Assembly (NCBI RefSeq): GCF_000170795.1
Contig: NZ_ABCM01000004.1
Span: 62,001 to 126,000, forward strand
DNA from: Pedobacter sp. BAL39
GTDB lineage: Bacteria; Bacteroidota; Bacteroidia; Sphingobacteriales; Sphingobacteriaceae
DNA length: 64,000 bases
Direction: 5' to 3'
Part shown: piece by piece, positions 36,326 to 45,350 of the stretch
Layout: each line of letters starts with the position of its first letter
Numbering within the stretch: the first letter of the stretch is position 1
Position numbers and translations under genes: made by a program
The notes under the pieces: generated by a model
The model's input: the letters and a program-made list of their open reading frames with translations, nothing else
What the model was told of the DNA's origin: nothing
Databases searched by the model: none

Positions 36326-37459
36326 TTAATGGTGTTCCTCTACTGCCATACCGATAAATAAAGCGGTAAGCAACGTGAAGATGAACGCCTGTAAAAATGC
36401 AACCAACAGTTCCAGCACATCCATGAACAAAACGAATGCGATAGATACAGGTGCGATTGCAAGGGTTTTAAAAATAAAAATCAGGGAAATCAAACTCAGC
36501 ACAATGATGTGACCCGCAGTAATGTTCGCAAACAAACGAATCATCAACGCGAAAGGTTTTGAGATGATACCAATTACCTCCACAACAACCATCAATGGCC
36601 ACAACCAGAATGGTACGTTAGGAAGAAAAATATGTTTCCAGTAATGTTTGTTACCGTTGATGTTCACGACGATCATCGTAAACAACGACAACACAAACGT
36701 CAATGCGATGTTACCTGTTACGTTGGCACCCCCCGGGAAAATCGGAATGAGGCCGAGGATATTATTGATCCAGATGAAAAAGAAAACAGTCAGCAGGTAA
36801 GGCATGAACTTCGCATATTTATGACCAATGTTCGGACGGGCGATGTCATCTCTTACGAAAATGATGATCGGCTCTACAAAAGACTGCAGTCCTTTAGGGG
36901 CTTTACCTACCCTTTTGCGGTAAGCAGCAGCTACTGAAACAAAAACGATAAGGATGACGGCAATCGCTACAAACATGGCAGCAACATTCTTGGTGATTGA
37001 GAAATCAAGCACGGCAGCAGAAGCAGCCTCGTCAACATTTCCATCAGCACCTACAACCTTGATTTTATCTTCAACAAGACGGTAGTTGTTTACCCCCTGA
37101 TAGTCATGCTCACCATGATGAAAATGACCTGAAGAAAAAACTTCGAGACCTCCGTTAGGAGTATATACAATTACCGGAAGAGGAAGGGAAGTATGTCCCC
37201 ACAGATGCCACATATGTGAATCGGCAATATGCTCCATAATCACTTTTGTTGGCTCGAATTTTTCTTCGCCATGTGCGGCGGCATGCCCTTCGGCACCTTC
37301 AGCATGAACTTCAGTTGCAGAAACCGCAGTATCCGCTGAAACAACAAGGCTATCGGTCTGCCCGTAAGCATCTGACCTGAGAGAGAAAAACGCTAAAAAA
37401 AGCGCAAAAACAACAATTAACCTATTCACTTTAAATTCAAAAACGTGGCTACAATCCAT
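36326..37459 (-). CDS. atpB: ATP synthase a subunit with secreted His-rich N-terminal extension
   Basis: Subunit a provides the ion half-channels. The C-terminal part (about residues 155-377) has the expected helices and the essential arginine in LMIRLFANITAGH. In front is a 150-residue extension: a signal-peptide-like helix (about 11-33, ending SDAYGQ), then a histidine-rich region (EVHAEGAEGHAAAHGEE, HMWHLWGH, SSGHFHHGEHD). The E. coli protein has 271 residues and lacks this. Extended forms are known to me in Bacteroidota. An alternative GTG start 10 codons later gives a neater signal peptide. Confidence 0.95.
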   Translation of the reverse strand: MDCSHVFEFKVNRLIVVFALFLAFFSLRSDAYGQTDSLVVSADTAVSATEVHAEGAEGHAAAHGEEKFEPTKVIMEHIADSHMWHLWGHTSLPLPVIVYTPNGGLEVFSSGHFHHGEHDYQGVNNYRLVEDKIKVVGADGNVDEAASAAVLDFSITKNVAAMFVAIAVILIVFVSVAAAYRKRVGKAPKGLQSFVEPIIIFVRDDIARPNIGHKYAKFMPYLLTVFFFIWINNILGLIPIFPGGANVTGNIALTFVLSLFTMIVVNINGNKHYWKHIFLPNVPFWLWPLMVVVEVIGIISKPFALMIRLFANITAGHIIVLSLISLIFIFKTLAIAPVSIAFVLFMDVLELLVAFLQAFIFTLLTALFIGMAVEEHH

Positions 37460-37476
37460 TTAGTCGCAGATTTTTA

Positions 37477-37863
37477 CTATTTATTTTGGTGGCGCAAGTT
37501 AAGTAACAAAGAGTATATTTCAAAGAAGCTGAACAATAAATATAAAGAAAAAAAATTCAGCACTAAAAGCAAGCCCTTTTCTTTAGCGTTCAGGCTGTAA
37601 ATCAGCACAAAAGCCAGTGAAAACATGACTTTGATCACGATTGATCCCATAATGGCCATTATACCCGTTTCAGGATTGCGTTTCATCCCAAAATCAGCGA
37701 GTGCATAGGCGATATACGTGATCCCTGCGAGAAAGCCAAACATCACCCAGAAACGGGGGATGAACAATACCACATCAGGAAACAGGTAAGGTAGGAAAAC
37801 CACTATCGCAGCCAGCAGAAAACTGTACAATAAATAGTAAAGGGTAAAACGCGCTAAACTCAA
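37477..37863 (-). CDS. Four-helix membrane protein in the atpI position
   Basis: The 128-residue protein has four hydrophobic helices (about residues 8-28, 33-53, 66-86 and 92-115). It lies between atpZ and atpB, where other bacteria have atpI, which helps c-ring assembly and magnesium uptake. I recognise no strong AtpI motif, so the call rests on size, helices and position. No ATG is available after the atpZ stop; I chose TTG at 37863. The frame stays open upstream to 38022, but that part overlaps atpZ and looks non-coding. Confidence 0.65.
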   Translation of the reverse strand: MSLARFTLYYLLYSFLLAAIVVFLPYLFPDVVLFIPRFWVMFGFLAGITYIAYALADFGMKRNPETGIMAIMGSIVIKVMFSLAFVLIYSLNAKEKGLLLVLNFFSLYLLFSFFEIYSLLLNLRHQNK

Positions 37864-37880
37864 TTTGGTATATTTTTCTG

Positions 37881-37912
37881 CAAAAGTATATAATAAGTAT
37901 TGCTTTATACAA
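37881..37912 (-). promoter_or_regulatory. Predicted internal promoter in front of the atpI-like gene
   Basis: On the minus strand TTG (37912-37910) is followed after 21 bases by TACTTTTG (37888-37881), a perfect Bacteroidota -33/-7 pair. Transcription would start about 12 bases before the TTG start at 37863 and run through atpB-E-F-H-A-G, independent of atpZ. Confidence 0.55.
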
Positions 37913-37915
37913 TTA

Positions 37916-38137
37916 CTACTTTGTTTTATTGAGTTGTCGCACAACCTGATATAAGGAAAGCACCACTCCCAGCAGACTGAACAATGCAGTAAAAAGCGGC
38001 TGCCCGGGACCTCGACTGGCATCGATCTTATATCCGATAAAAGCGAATATACCTATAGTGACCAGCATCTGTACGCTGATTGCCGTATATTTGGCAAAAT
38101 CATTTAAGCTCTTTTTTTTTCCTTCAGGATCCTTCAT
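37916..38137 (-). CDS. atpZ: AtpZ/AtpI-family ATP synthase-associated protein
   Basis: The 73-residue protein has a charged N-terminus (MKDPEGKKKSLNDFAKYTAI) and two membrane helices (about residues 20-39 and 48-68), with the short GYKIDASRGPG loop. This is the AtpZ/AtpI pattern, in which the pair forms a magnesium or calcium channel or helps c-ring assembly in other bacteria. It opens the ATP synthase gene block, upstream of the second membrane gene and atpB. Confidence 0.85.
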   Translation of the reverse strand: MKDPEGKKKSLNDFAKYTAISVQMLVTIGIFAFIGYKIDASRGPGQPLFTALFSLLGVVLSLYQVVRQLNKTK

Positions 38138-38193
38138 AAACTGAGATGCTGCAAATAAAACTTATTTTGTTAAGAAGTTATTCACGAATAAAA

Positions 38194-38201
38194 TACTTTT
38201 G
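38194..38201 (+). promoter_or_regulatory. Predicted -7 element for the porW/sprE-like operon
   Basis: TACTTTTG is a perfect match to TAnnTTTG, 44 bases before the TTG start at 38246. The nearest TTG upstream (38167-38169) leaves 24 bases, slightly longer than usual. Confidence 0.45.
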
Positions 38202-38245
38202 TATATATTTTGTAGTTAATTAAACTAAAAACCAATCTGCACTTT

Positions 38246-41035
38246 TTGAAAAATTACGCAATCGACATCCTAAAGGTAATACTATTTATCTTTTGCACGA
38301 GCATCCTTTACGCTTGCAGTACACACAAGGATACCGGCGGAAGCAGAGCGATACAAAACCTCACTTCCCGGTATAACTATATATATAATGCCAATGTGAT
38401 CCTGACGACCCACCAGCAGGAACTCAGGGATACCTACGCCGACAATTACGAGGAGATCTTACCAGTATATACCAACCCGGACAAATACGATATTTATAAC
38501 ATACAGGCTGAGGCCGGAATCCCGGCAATGGATGACGTCATCAAAAAGGCCCAGGTGATCATTCTCGAAAAAAGCTATGGGAACTACATAGACGAGGCCT
38601 ACCTGCTGCTTGGTAAAGCCAACTTCTTTAAAAAGAACTATTTTAATGCTGTTGAGTACTTTGGCTACGTGACCAAAAACTACGACAGTCTCAGGAACAG
38701 TTACCTTCAGGGTATGGACTGGAAAGCCAGAAGCCTGATGCAACTGGGCAAATACAGCGAAGCTGCCGGTGTTCTGGATACGCTGCAGGATTCTGTAAAT
38801 GTGGCGACGAGGCACATTGCAGAACCTTTGGCCACCATTGCGCAGATGTACATCTACCAACGCAACTACAAGGAGGCCGCCAACACGCTTCAGGCGGCTA
38901 TTGCGTCCGGCCCTGAACAGCAGGAGAAGATACGATGGACCTATATTCTAGCACAGCTTTCAGAGATCGAACAGCAATATACCACAGCCCTGCAGCATTA
39001 CCGCAGGGTCGAAAAGAGCAATGCTCCTTTTGAATTGTACTTCAACGCCAACCTCAACCGCATCAAACTGAATGCTTTCCTGAGTGGGGAAAAAGTAAAT
39101 AAACAGGCACAATTGCTGGCATTGCTGAAAGACGATAAAAACCTGGACTATCACGACCAGGTATATTACCAGATTGCAGAGTCGTATGCAAGGGATGAAC
39201 AGTTTAATGACGCCCTTAAGTACTACAACCTGTCTGTCAGGAACAGTACCAGTAACAACTATCAGAAAGGGCTCTCCTATCTAAAAGTTGCCGACCTCCA
39301 CTTTAAAGAACTCCGGAATTACCGGGCAGCAAAGTTATATTACGACAGTGCCGTGCTCACCCTACCGAAAACCTACCCTGGTTATGGGCTTATTGTTAAG
39401 AAAAACCAGAACCTGGAATACCTGACCGACAGGTACGAAATCATTACTGTCCAGGACACCCTGCAGGCACTTGCCAGGCTGCCGGAAGCAGAAAGACTTA
39501 CCAGGATTGATGCCATGTTAAACCCTAAAGTCAACAGTACTTCAATCCCAGACCAGAACATTAATACGCCATTGTTTGATAACAACACCAACCCTTCTTC
39601 GAGGACAGGAAATACATCAGGGGCCTTTTACTTCGCAAATACCAGCGCAGTGGACATGGGCTTCTCTGATTTCAAGAAGAAATGGGGAAACAGAAAACTG
39701 GAGGACAACTGGCGTCAGAGCATCAGGACCTCAGCGCAGGCCACTACAGATGAGATCAAAAAAAATGAATCCGGCAACGCTGGAATCAACCCTGATAGCG
39801 TACTTGCGGGCATCACCGATAAAGATCAGAAAATCCGGAACTTCAAAGACTCCATCCCTTTGACACCTGTACAACTGGCAAAGTCCAACCAGCAGATCAT
39901 CGATGCCTACTACCAGATTGCCAACTTCTACCTGCAGGAATTAAATGATTATAAGGAAGCGGAAACGGTATACCAGCTCCTGTTAGAGCGCTTTCCGGAC
40001 AACAATCACCTCGCTGCCATCTATTACAGCATGTTCCTGCTGAATAAAACCAGCAACCCGGAAAAGTCAGATTTGTACAGAAATAAGGTACTGAAGGAGT
40101 TTCCAACCTCTACTTATGCCAAGACCATACTTGATCCTTCCTTCTCTCTGAGGCAATCGGAGCTGGAGACCGCTATTAATGCACAATACAATACCATCTT
40201 TGGTCAATATGAGCAGAAGGATTTTAGTGGGGTAATACAGCGTGTAGACGAGGTGCTAAACCGTAACCCGGAAAACTACCTGGCACCTCAGCTTGCTTAC
40301 CTGAAATCTATCGCCATCGGCAGAACAAGTCACGTGGACAGCCTGATTAATTCATTTGAATTGCTGAAAAGCGGGTTTCCAAACGACCAGCTCATTGTCC
40401 CATTGGTAAATGACCACCTGACATACATCCGTCAGCACCTTGAGGAATTCAGAAAGAGACCAGTGGCCCTGATCGACTTCGACCCATCCGAACCAAGGTT
40501 CTTCAAACAGCAGCCACTGGCGAGCGTATCCAAAAAACCACAAACACAGATACCTCCTGTCGTTACACCAAAACCCATTGCACCAGAAGCAACGGTTGTC
40601 GCACCAGTAACCGTGACGCCTAAACCAGAGACGCCTGTAATGGTCACAAAACCTGAGCCTGCAAAGGTGCAGACGATTTTCAGCACCGCCGCATCGGGTA
40701 CTTATTATTTTGTTGTGCATGTTGCTGACGCCAGTGTCAGTCTCAGTTCGTCCCGCTTTGGCATCGGCCAATTTAACCGTGGAAACTACGCAGGAAGCAA
40801 TCTGCGTCATCAAATAACGGAATTTGACAATGATCAGCTTATATTTGTCGGAAACTTTGGTACTTTAGACGATGTAAAAGAATATTCGTCTGGCATCACA
40901 CCACAGTTAAGACAGATCATGAAAGTCCCTGCAAACCTGTACGACAGCTTTATCATCAGTAAGGAAAACTTTGAGAAGCTGACCAGCAGGGACCTGATGA
41001 ACAAATACCTTGAATTCTATAAAAACAACAATTAA
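38246..41035 (+). CDS. TPR-repeat lipoprotein, PorW/SprE-like (type IX secretion)
   Basis: The 929-residue protein starts with a lipoprotein signal (lipobox LYAC, about residue 24) followed by STHKDTGGSRAIQNLTSRYN, as in PorW/SprE. It is rich in tetratricopeptide-like helices (for example EAYLLLGKANFFKKNYFNAV at about 118-137 and YYQIANFYLQELNDYKEAET at about 550-570). A proline-rich linker (about 765-810) and a C-terminal SPOR-like part follow (YYFVVHVADASVSLSSSRFG). SprE/PorW links the GldKLMN machine to the translocon. It begins at TTG, the only start giving the signal. Operon with the next two genes. Confidence 0.8.
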   Translation: MKNYAIDILKVILFIFCTSILYACSTHKDTGGSRAIQNLTSRYNYIYNANVILTTHQQELRDTYADNYEEILPVYTNPDKYDIYNIQAEAGIPAMDDVIKKAQVIILEKSYGNYIDEAYLLLGKANFFKKNYFNAVEYFGYVTKNYDSLRNSYLQGMDWKARSLMQLGKYSEAAGVLDTLQDSVNVATRHIAEPLATIAQMYIYQRNYKEAANTLQAAIASGPEQQEKIRWTYILAQLSEIEQQYTTALQHYRRVEKSNAPFELYFNANLNRIKLNAFLSGEKVNKQAQLLALLKDDKNLDYHDQVYYQIAESYARDEQFNDALKYYNLSVRNSTSNNYQKGLSYLKVADLHFKELRNYRAAKLYYDSAVLTLPKTYPGYGLIVKKNQNLEYLTDRYEIITVQDTLQALARLPEAERLTRIDAMLNPKVNSTSIPDQNINTPLFDNNTNPSSRTGNTSGAFYFANTSAVDMGFSDFKKKWGNRKLEDNWRQSIRTSAQATTDEIKKNESGNAGINPDSVLAGITDKDQKIRNFKDSIPLTPVQLAKSNQQIIDAYYQIANFYLQELNDYKEAETVYQLLLERFPDNNHLAAIYYSMFLLNKTSNPEKSDLYRNKVLKEFPTSTYAKTILDPSFSLRQSELETAINAQYNTIFGQYEQKDFSGVIQRVDEVLNRNPENYLAPQLAYLKSIAIGRTSHVDSLINSFELLKSGFPNDQLIVPLVNDHLTYIRQHLEEFRKRPVALIDFDPSEPRFFKQQPLASVSKKPQTQIPPVVTPKPIAPEATVVAPVTVTPKPETPVMVTKPEPAKVQTIFSTAASGTYYFVVHVADASVSLSSSRFGIGQFNRGNYAGSNLRHQITEFDNDQLIFVGNFGTLDDVKEYSSGITPQLRQIMKVPANLYDSFIISKENFEKLTSRDLMNKYLEFYKNNN

Positions 41036-41038
41036 ACA

Positions 41039-43264
41039 ATGAGGAAGCCACTTTCGCAAGAAGACATTAGAAAGTACAATTTTAGACTTTGGAAGATATT
41101 GATCGGGGGGATAGTAGTATTTGCACTTTTCATCGTTTCCGTGGGATTTGGTTTATTCGGCACTTTGCCATCATTCAGAGATATTGAGCATCCTAAAAGT
41201 AACCAGGCATCAGAAGTTGTCACTGAAGATGGTAAAATCCTGGGCACTTATTTTGTACAGAACCGGTCGAACGTCACCTACAATGAGATCTCGCCCAACG
41301 TGATCAATGCCTTGATTGCTACTGAAGATGTTCGTTTTAAGGAACACTCAGGGATAGATTTCAAGCGCACATTCACCATTTTCCTATATGCGCTGATCGG
41401 CAAAAAACAAGGAGGAAGTACCATCACGCAGCAGCTTGCCCTGAACCTTTTCTCAGAAGAAGGACGTCAGAAAAACTTTGCCAAGCGTCTTCTTCAGAAA
41501 TTCCAGGAATGGGTGATTGCCGTAAAGCTGGAGCGTAACTACACTAAAGAAGAGATCATCGTGATGTACCTGAACACCGTAGACTTCGGGAACCAGGCAT
41601 ATGGGATCAAGTCGGCAGCAAGGGTTTATTTCAACACCACTCCTTCCAGGTTAACCGTACCTCAGGCGGCCACATTGGTGGGTATCCTAAAGGGGATTAC
41701 CCGTTATTCACCTACGCGTAACCCCGAGCGCTCCCTGGCACGCAGGAATACCATCATGGGCCTGATGGTAAAAAATGATTACCTGACAGAACAGGATTTC
41801 CAAACCAACAGGGAAAAACCACTTGCACTTCATTTTAGCGCAGCGACAGTAAATGATGGTATCGCCCCCTATTTCCGTGCGGTACTTAAAAACGACATCA
41901 AAAGGATCTTCCAGGAACGCTCCATCCTCAAAGCAGATGGCACACCTTACGATCTGGACAGAGACGGGCTCCGCATCACGACTTCCATCAATTACGACAT
42001 GCAGGTTTATGCGGAAGAGGCGCAAAAGGAATACATGAAAATCCTTCAGGCTTCCTTCAACAAAAGCTGGAAAGGCAGAAACCCCTTTAAAGGAAAAGAG
42101 ATGCAGATTGATCAGGGTATGAGAAGATCAGACCGGTACAAATCATTGCAGCTGGAGGGGAAGTCAGACGAAGAGATCAAACAGGATTTCAATACACCGA
42201 CGCGACTGAGCATTTTTACCTGGAAAGGCAATATCGATACGCTGATGAAACCGATTGATTCGGTTAAATATTATAAAATGCTGCTGAGAAATGCAATGAT
42301 GGCCATGGATCCAAGAACCGGACAAGTGCGCGCATGGGTGGGTGGCATCAACTACGAGCATTTTAAATACGACCAGGTAAAAATGGGAACAAGGCAGGTA
42401 GGCTCCACAGCAAAACCTTTTACTTATGCTGTGGCCATAGAGAACGGGTACTCCCCTTGTTACAGCGTATTAAACGAACCCGTAACGATCGAAGTACCTG
42501 GCAGTCAGCCATGGACACCGAGATCATCAGGTACGGTACCTGGATACCTCACCCTGCAGAAAGCTCTGGCATTGTCGCAAAACTACATTGCAGCTTACCT
42601 GATGAAACAGGTAGGCCCTACAGCAGTGGCCACACTTGCAAAGAAAATGGGCATCACCTCGGAAGTTCCGGCCTACCCTTCTATTGCCCTTGGGTCTTTT
42701 GATGCCTCGGTCTACGACATGGTGGGTGCGTACAGTGTTTTTGCCAACAAAGGCGTGTGGAACAAGCCCACTTATATCATGAGCATCACGGATAAAAATG
42801 GAGTGGTCCTGTACAGTGAAAAACCAATTCCGGTACCAGTGATGAATGAGGAGGTGGCTTATGTGATGACCAGGATGCTGCGCGGTGTAGTAACCAGCGG
42901 AACGGGATGGCGACTGGGGAGCAGGTATGGTGTAAATGGGCCTATCGGTGGTAAAACAGGAACAACAAACGCGAACTCTGATGGATGGTTTATGGCCATC
43001 ACTCCAGAGCTTGTCGCTGGTGTATGGACGGGATGTGAAGACCGTGCTTTCCACTTTACGAGTACTGCTGGTGGTGACGGAGCGACGACAGCACTTCCGG
43101 TATATGCAGGTTTCATGAAACGGGTATATGCAAGCTCAAAACTAAACATGAGCAAGGCCGACTTTGAACCACCTAAAAACGGTGTATCCATCACATTCGA
43201 CTGCAATCAATACCAACAACAGGATTCACTGAACACAGAACTGGATGAGAAATTAGGCTTCTAA
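41039..43264 (+). CDS. Class A penicillin-binding protein (PBP1A-like)
   Basis: This bifunctional peptidoglycan synthase has 741 residues: a membrane anchor (about 18-40), a GT51 glycosyltransferase domain (about 65-240, with ATEDVRFKEHSGIDFKRTF and GGSTITQQLALNLF) and a transpeptidase domain. In the latter, nucleophile Ser456 sits in GSTAKPF, SQN follows in LALSQNYIAAYL, and GGKTGTTNANSDGWFM carries the KTG motif. It builds glycan strands and cross-links them. It starts 3 bases after the porW stop, so they are cotranscribed. Confidence 0.96.
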   Translation: MRKPLSQEDIRKYNFRLWKILIGGIVVFALFIVSVGFGLFGTLPSFRDIEHPKSNQASEVVTEDGKILGTYFVQNRSNVTYNEISPNVINALIATEDVRFKEHSGIDFKRTFTIFLYALIGKKQGGSTITQQLALNLFSEEGRQKNFAKRLLQKFQEWVIAVKLERNYTKEEIIVMYLNTVDFGNQAYGIKSAARVYFNTTPSRLTVPQAATLVGILKGITRYSPTRNPERSLARRNTIMGLMVKNDYLTEQDFQTNREKPLALHFSAATVNDGIAPYFRAVLKNDIKRIFQERSILKADGTPYDLDRDGLRITTSINYDMQVYAEEAQKEYMKILQASFNKSWKGRNPFKGKEMQIDQGMRRSDRYKSLQLEGKSDEEIKQDFNTPTRLSIFTWKGNIDTLMKPIDSVKYYKMLLRNAMMAMDPRTGQVRAWVGGINYEHFKYDQVKMGTRQVGSTAKPFTYAVAIENGYSPCYSVLNEPVTIEVPGSQPWTPRSSGTVPGYLTLQKALALSQNYIAAYLMKQVGPTAVATLAKKMGITSEVPAYPSIALGSFDASVYDMVGAYSVFANKGVWNKPTYIMSITDKNGVVLYSEKPIPVPVMNEEVAYVMTRMLRGVVTSGTGWRLGSRYGVNGPIGGKTGTTNANSDGWFMAITPELVAGVWTGCEDRAFHFTSTAGGDGATTALPVYAGFMKRVYASSKLNMSKADFEPPKNGVSITFDCNQYQQQDSLNTELDEKLGF

Positions 43265-43285
43265 TCCGTTTAAACGTTAAGATTC

Positions 43286-45088
43286 ATGAGTGCTTTTGAC
43301 TATAAAAAGGTTTTGGCGGATATCCCCCACAAACCCGGTGTCTACCAATACTGGGATGTGGAAGATACGCTCATTTATATCGGAAAGGCCAAAGACCTTA
43401 GAAACCGTGTGGGCTCTTATTTTATTCAGGACAGACAGCTGAATGGAAAAACAAGGGTGCTGGTTTCGAAGATCAGAAAGATCACATTCACGATTGTAGA
43501 TACGGAGATCGATGCCTGGCTATTGGAGAACAGCCTGATCAAAAAACATCAGCCGCGTTACAACATCATGCTCAAAGATGATAAGACCTATCCATGGATC
43601 ATCATTAAAAAAGAACCTTTTCCCCGGGTATACTGGACGCGAAACCGGGTGAAGGACGGCTCGACCTATTTTGGTCCTTATGCTTCAGTAGGAATGATGC
43701 ACACCATCCTGGACCTGATCAAGGAAACCTATACCCTGCGCACCTGTAACCTCCCGCTGACACAGAAAAACATTACCGACGGAAAATTTAAGGTCTGCCT
43801 CGAATACCAGATCGGCAACTGCAAAGGCCCCTGCCAGGCTTACCAGTCGGAGCCTGACTATGATAAAAACATTGAGGAAATCAAGGAGATCCTGAACGGT
43901 AAGATCAGCAATGTCATCAAGGATGTTAAGCAGGTCATCAGGGATGCTGCCGCAGAACTCAACTTCGAGTATGCACACCAATACCAGAAGAAACTGCTCG
44001 TCCTGGAAAAATATCAGAGTAAATCCACCGTAGTCAGCAGCGCCATTACTAACATTGATGTGGTCAGCATTGCTTCAGATGAGCGCTATGCCTTTGTCAA
44101 TTATTTAAAGGTGATGAACGGCAGCATCATTCAAACTCAGACGATAGAAATCAAAAAACGTCTTGACGAAACTGACGAAGAGCTGCTGACCCTGGCAATC
44201 ACAGAATTCCGTACAAAATTCAACAGTACCTCCAAGGAGGTCATCGTTCCTTTTGATATTGTTTTAGAAGACAGCAACCTTCGTTTTACGGTTCCCAAAC
44301 TCGGCGAAAAGAAAAAGCTCCTGGAACTCTCTCAGAAGAACGTGCTCTTCTTTAAAAAAGAAAAACTCAATCAATATGAAAAGCTCAACCCGGACCTGCG
44401 TACCGAACGGATCTTAGGCCAGTTGCAGAAGGATCTGGGAATGGCAAAATTGCCAGTGCACATTGAGTGTTTTGATAACTCCAACTTTCAGGGAAAATAT
44501 CCGGTATCCGCAATTGTAGTTTTCAAAGATGCCAAACCTTCAAAAAAAGACTACCGGCACTTCAACGTTAAAACCGTGGAAGGCCCTAACGATTTCGCAA
44601 CTATGGAGGAGGCTGTTTTCAGGCGGTACAAGCGCATGTTAGAGGAAGAGGATACACTACCTCAACTTATCATTATTGATGGCGGCAAAGGGCAGCTATC
44701 CTCCGCTATGAGCTCTTTAAAAAAGCTGGGCCTTGCCAATAAGGTTATGGTGGTAGGAATTGCCAAACGTCTGGAGGAATTATTCTTCCCGAACGACCCC
44801 TATCCATTATACCTGGATAAAAAGTCTGAGAGCCTCAAGCTCATTCAGCAGCTGCGCGATGAGGCACACCGCTTCGGCATTACCTTCCATCGGAAAAAAC
44901 GCGATCAGGGAACACTTAAAACAGAATTGGAACAGATTGAAGGCATCGGAAAAACTACAGCAGACAAATTACTGAGACAATTTAAATCAGTAAAGAAGAT
45001 CAAAGCGGCAACAGAACCGGAACTGCAGACTGTCCTGAACAAAGCGCAGGTAAAAACCTTACTTGAGTATTTCGAGAAAAACCCATAA
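43286..45088 (+). CDS. uvrC: Excinuclease ABC subunit C
   Basis: UvrC makes both incisions in nucleotide excision repair. The 600-residue protein has the GIY-YIG nuclease domain at the N-terminus (KPGVYQYWDVEDTLIYIGKA), a cysteine cluster (CLEYQIGNCKGPCQAY, about 172-187), a UVR motif region (about 205-245), the RNase H-like nuclease (HIECFDNSNFQGKYPVSAIV, about 391) and C-terminal helix-hairpin-helices (IEGIGKTTADKLLRQF). It follows the PBP gene by 21 bases. Confidence 0.97.
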   Translation: MSAFDYKKVLADIPHKPGVYQYWDVEDTLIYIGKAKDLRNRVGSYFIQDRQLNGKTRVLVSKIRKITFTIVDTEIDAWLLENSLIKKHQPRYNIMLKDDKTYPWIIIKKEPFPRVYWTRNRVKDGSTYFGPYASVGMMHTILDLIKETYTLRTCNLPLTQKNITDGKFKVCLEYQIGNCKGPCQAYQSEPDYDKNIEEIKEILNGKISNVIKDVKQVIRDAAAELNFEYAHQYQKKLLVLEKYQSKSTVVSSAITNIDVVSIASDERYAFVNYLKVMNGSIIQTQTIEIKKRLDETDEELLTLAITEFRTKFNSTSKEVIVPFDIVLEDSNLRFTVPKLGEKKKLLELSQKNVLFFKKEKLNQYEKLNPDLRTERILGQLQKDLGMAKLPVHIECFDNSNFQGKYPVSAIVVFKDAKPSKKDYRHFNVKTVEGPNDFATMEEAVFRRYKRMLEEEDTLPQLIIIDGGKGQLSSAMSSLKKLGLANKVMVVGIAKRLEELFFPNDPYPLYLDKKSESLKLIQQLRDEAHRFGITFHRKKRDQGTLKTELEQIEGIGKTTADKLLRQFKSVKKIKAATEPELQTVLNKAQVKTLLEYFEKNP

Positions 45089-45219
45089 TGTCATAGAGGC
45101 AATCTAAACAGCCAGTAAAAAATATGGAGGTTGATAAGGTATACCCCGCCCTTTAAGGCACATTCAGCAGGCTTTTCTATTGCTTTTATATATCCATATA
45201 CCTTACACGGGATATCTGA

Positions 45220-45288
45220 ACACCTTGTGAGTACCTTGTCAACCCCTTGTGAATAGCGAACAAAACCCGAACAACTGGCGAACATATC
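45220..45288. repeat. Two adjacent arrays of three 11-bp repeats
   Basis: Units acaccttgtga, gtaccttgtca and accccttgtga begin at 45220, 45231 and 45242. After a 3-base gap, units beginning gcgaaca, ccgaaca and gcgaaca start at 45256, 45267 and 45278. Both arrays have an exact 11-base period. They lie in the 262-base convergent gap between uvrC and gldN. Apart from these repeats and the gldN terminator, I see nothing else in that gap. Function unknown. Confidence 0.65.
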
Positions 45289-45301
45289 ACGGAAAATACA
45301 A

Positions 45302-45331
45302 AATACAAAAGCCCCGGCATCTGCCAGGGCT
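45302..45331 (-). terminator. Terminator of the gldKLMN operon
   Basis: A 10-base-pair stem (agccccggca / tgccagggct, one mismatch) with a 2-base apparent loop is followed on the minus strand by ttttgtattttg. It lies 19 bases after the gldN stop. Confidence 0.75.
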
Positions 45332-45350
45332 CTAAATATATCATCAGGAC

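Noticed and set aside
37864..38022. Upstream extension of the atpI-like frame
   Set aside because: It overlaps most of atpZ in another frame and reads as a cysteine-rich non-conserved leader, and a good promoter lies inside it. I used the TTG at 37863 instead.
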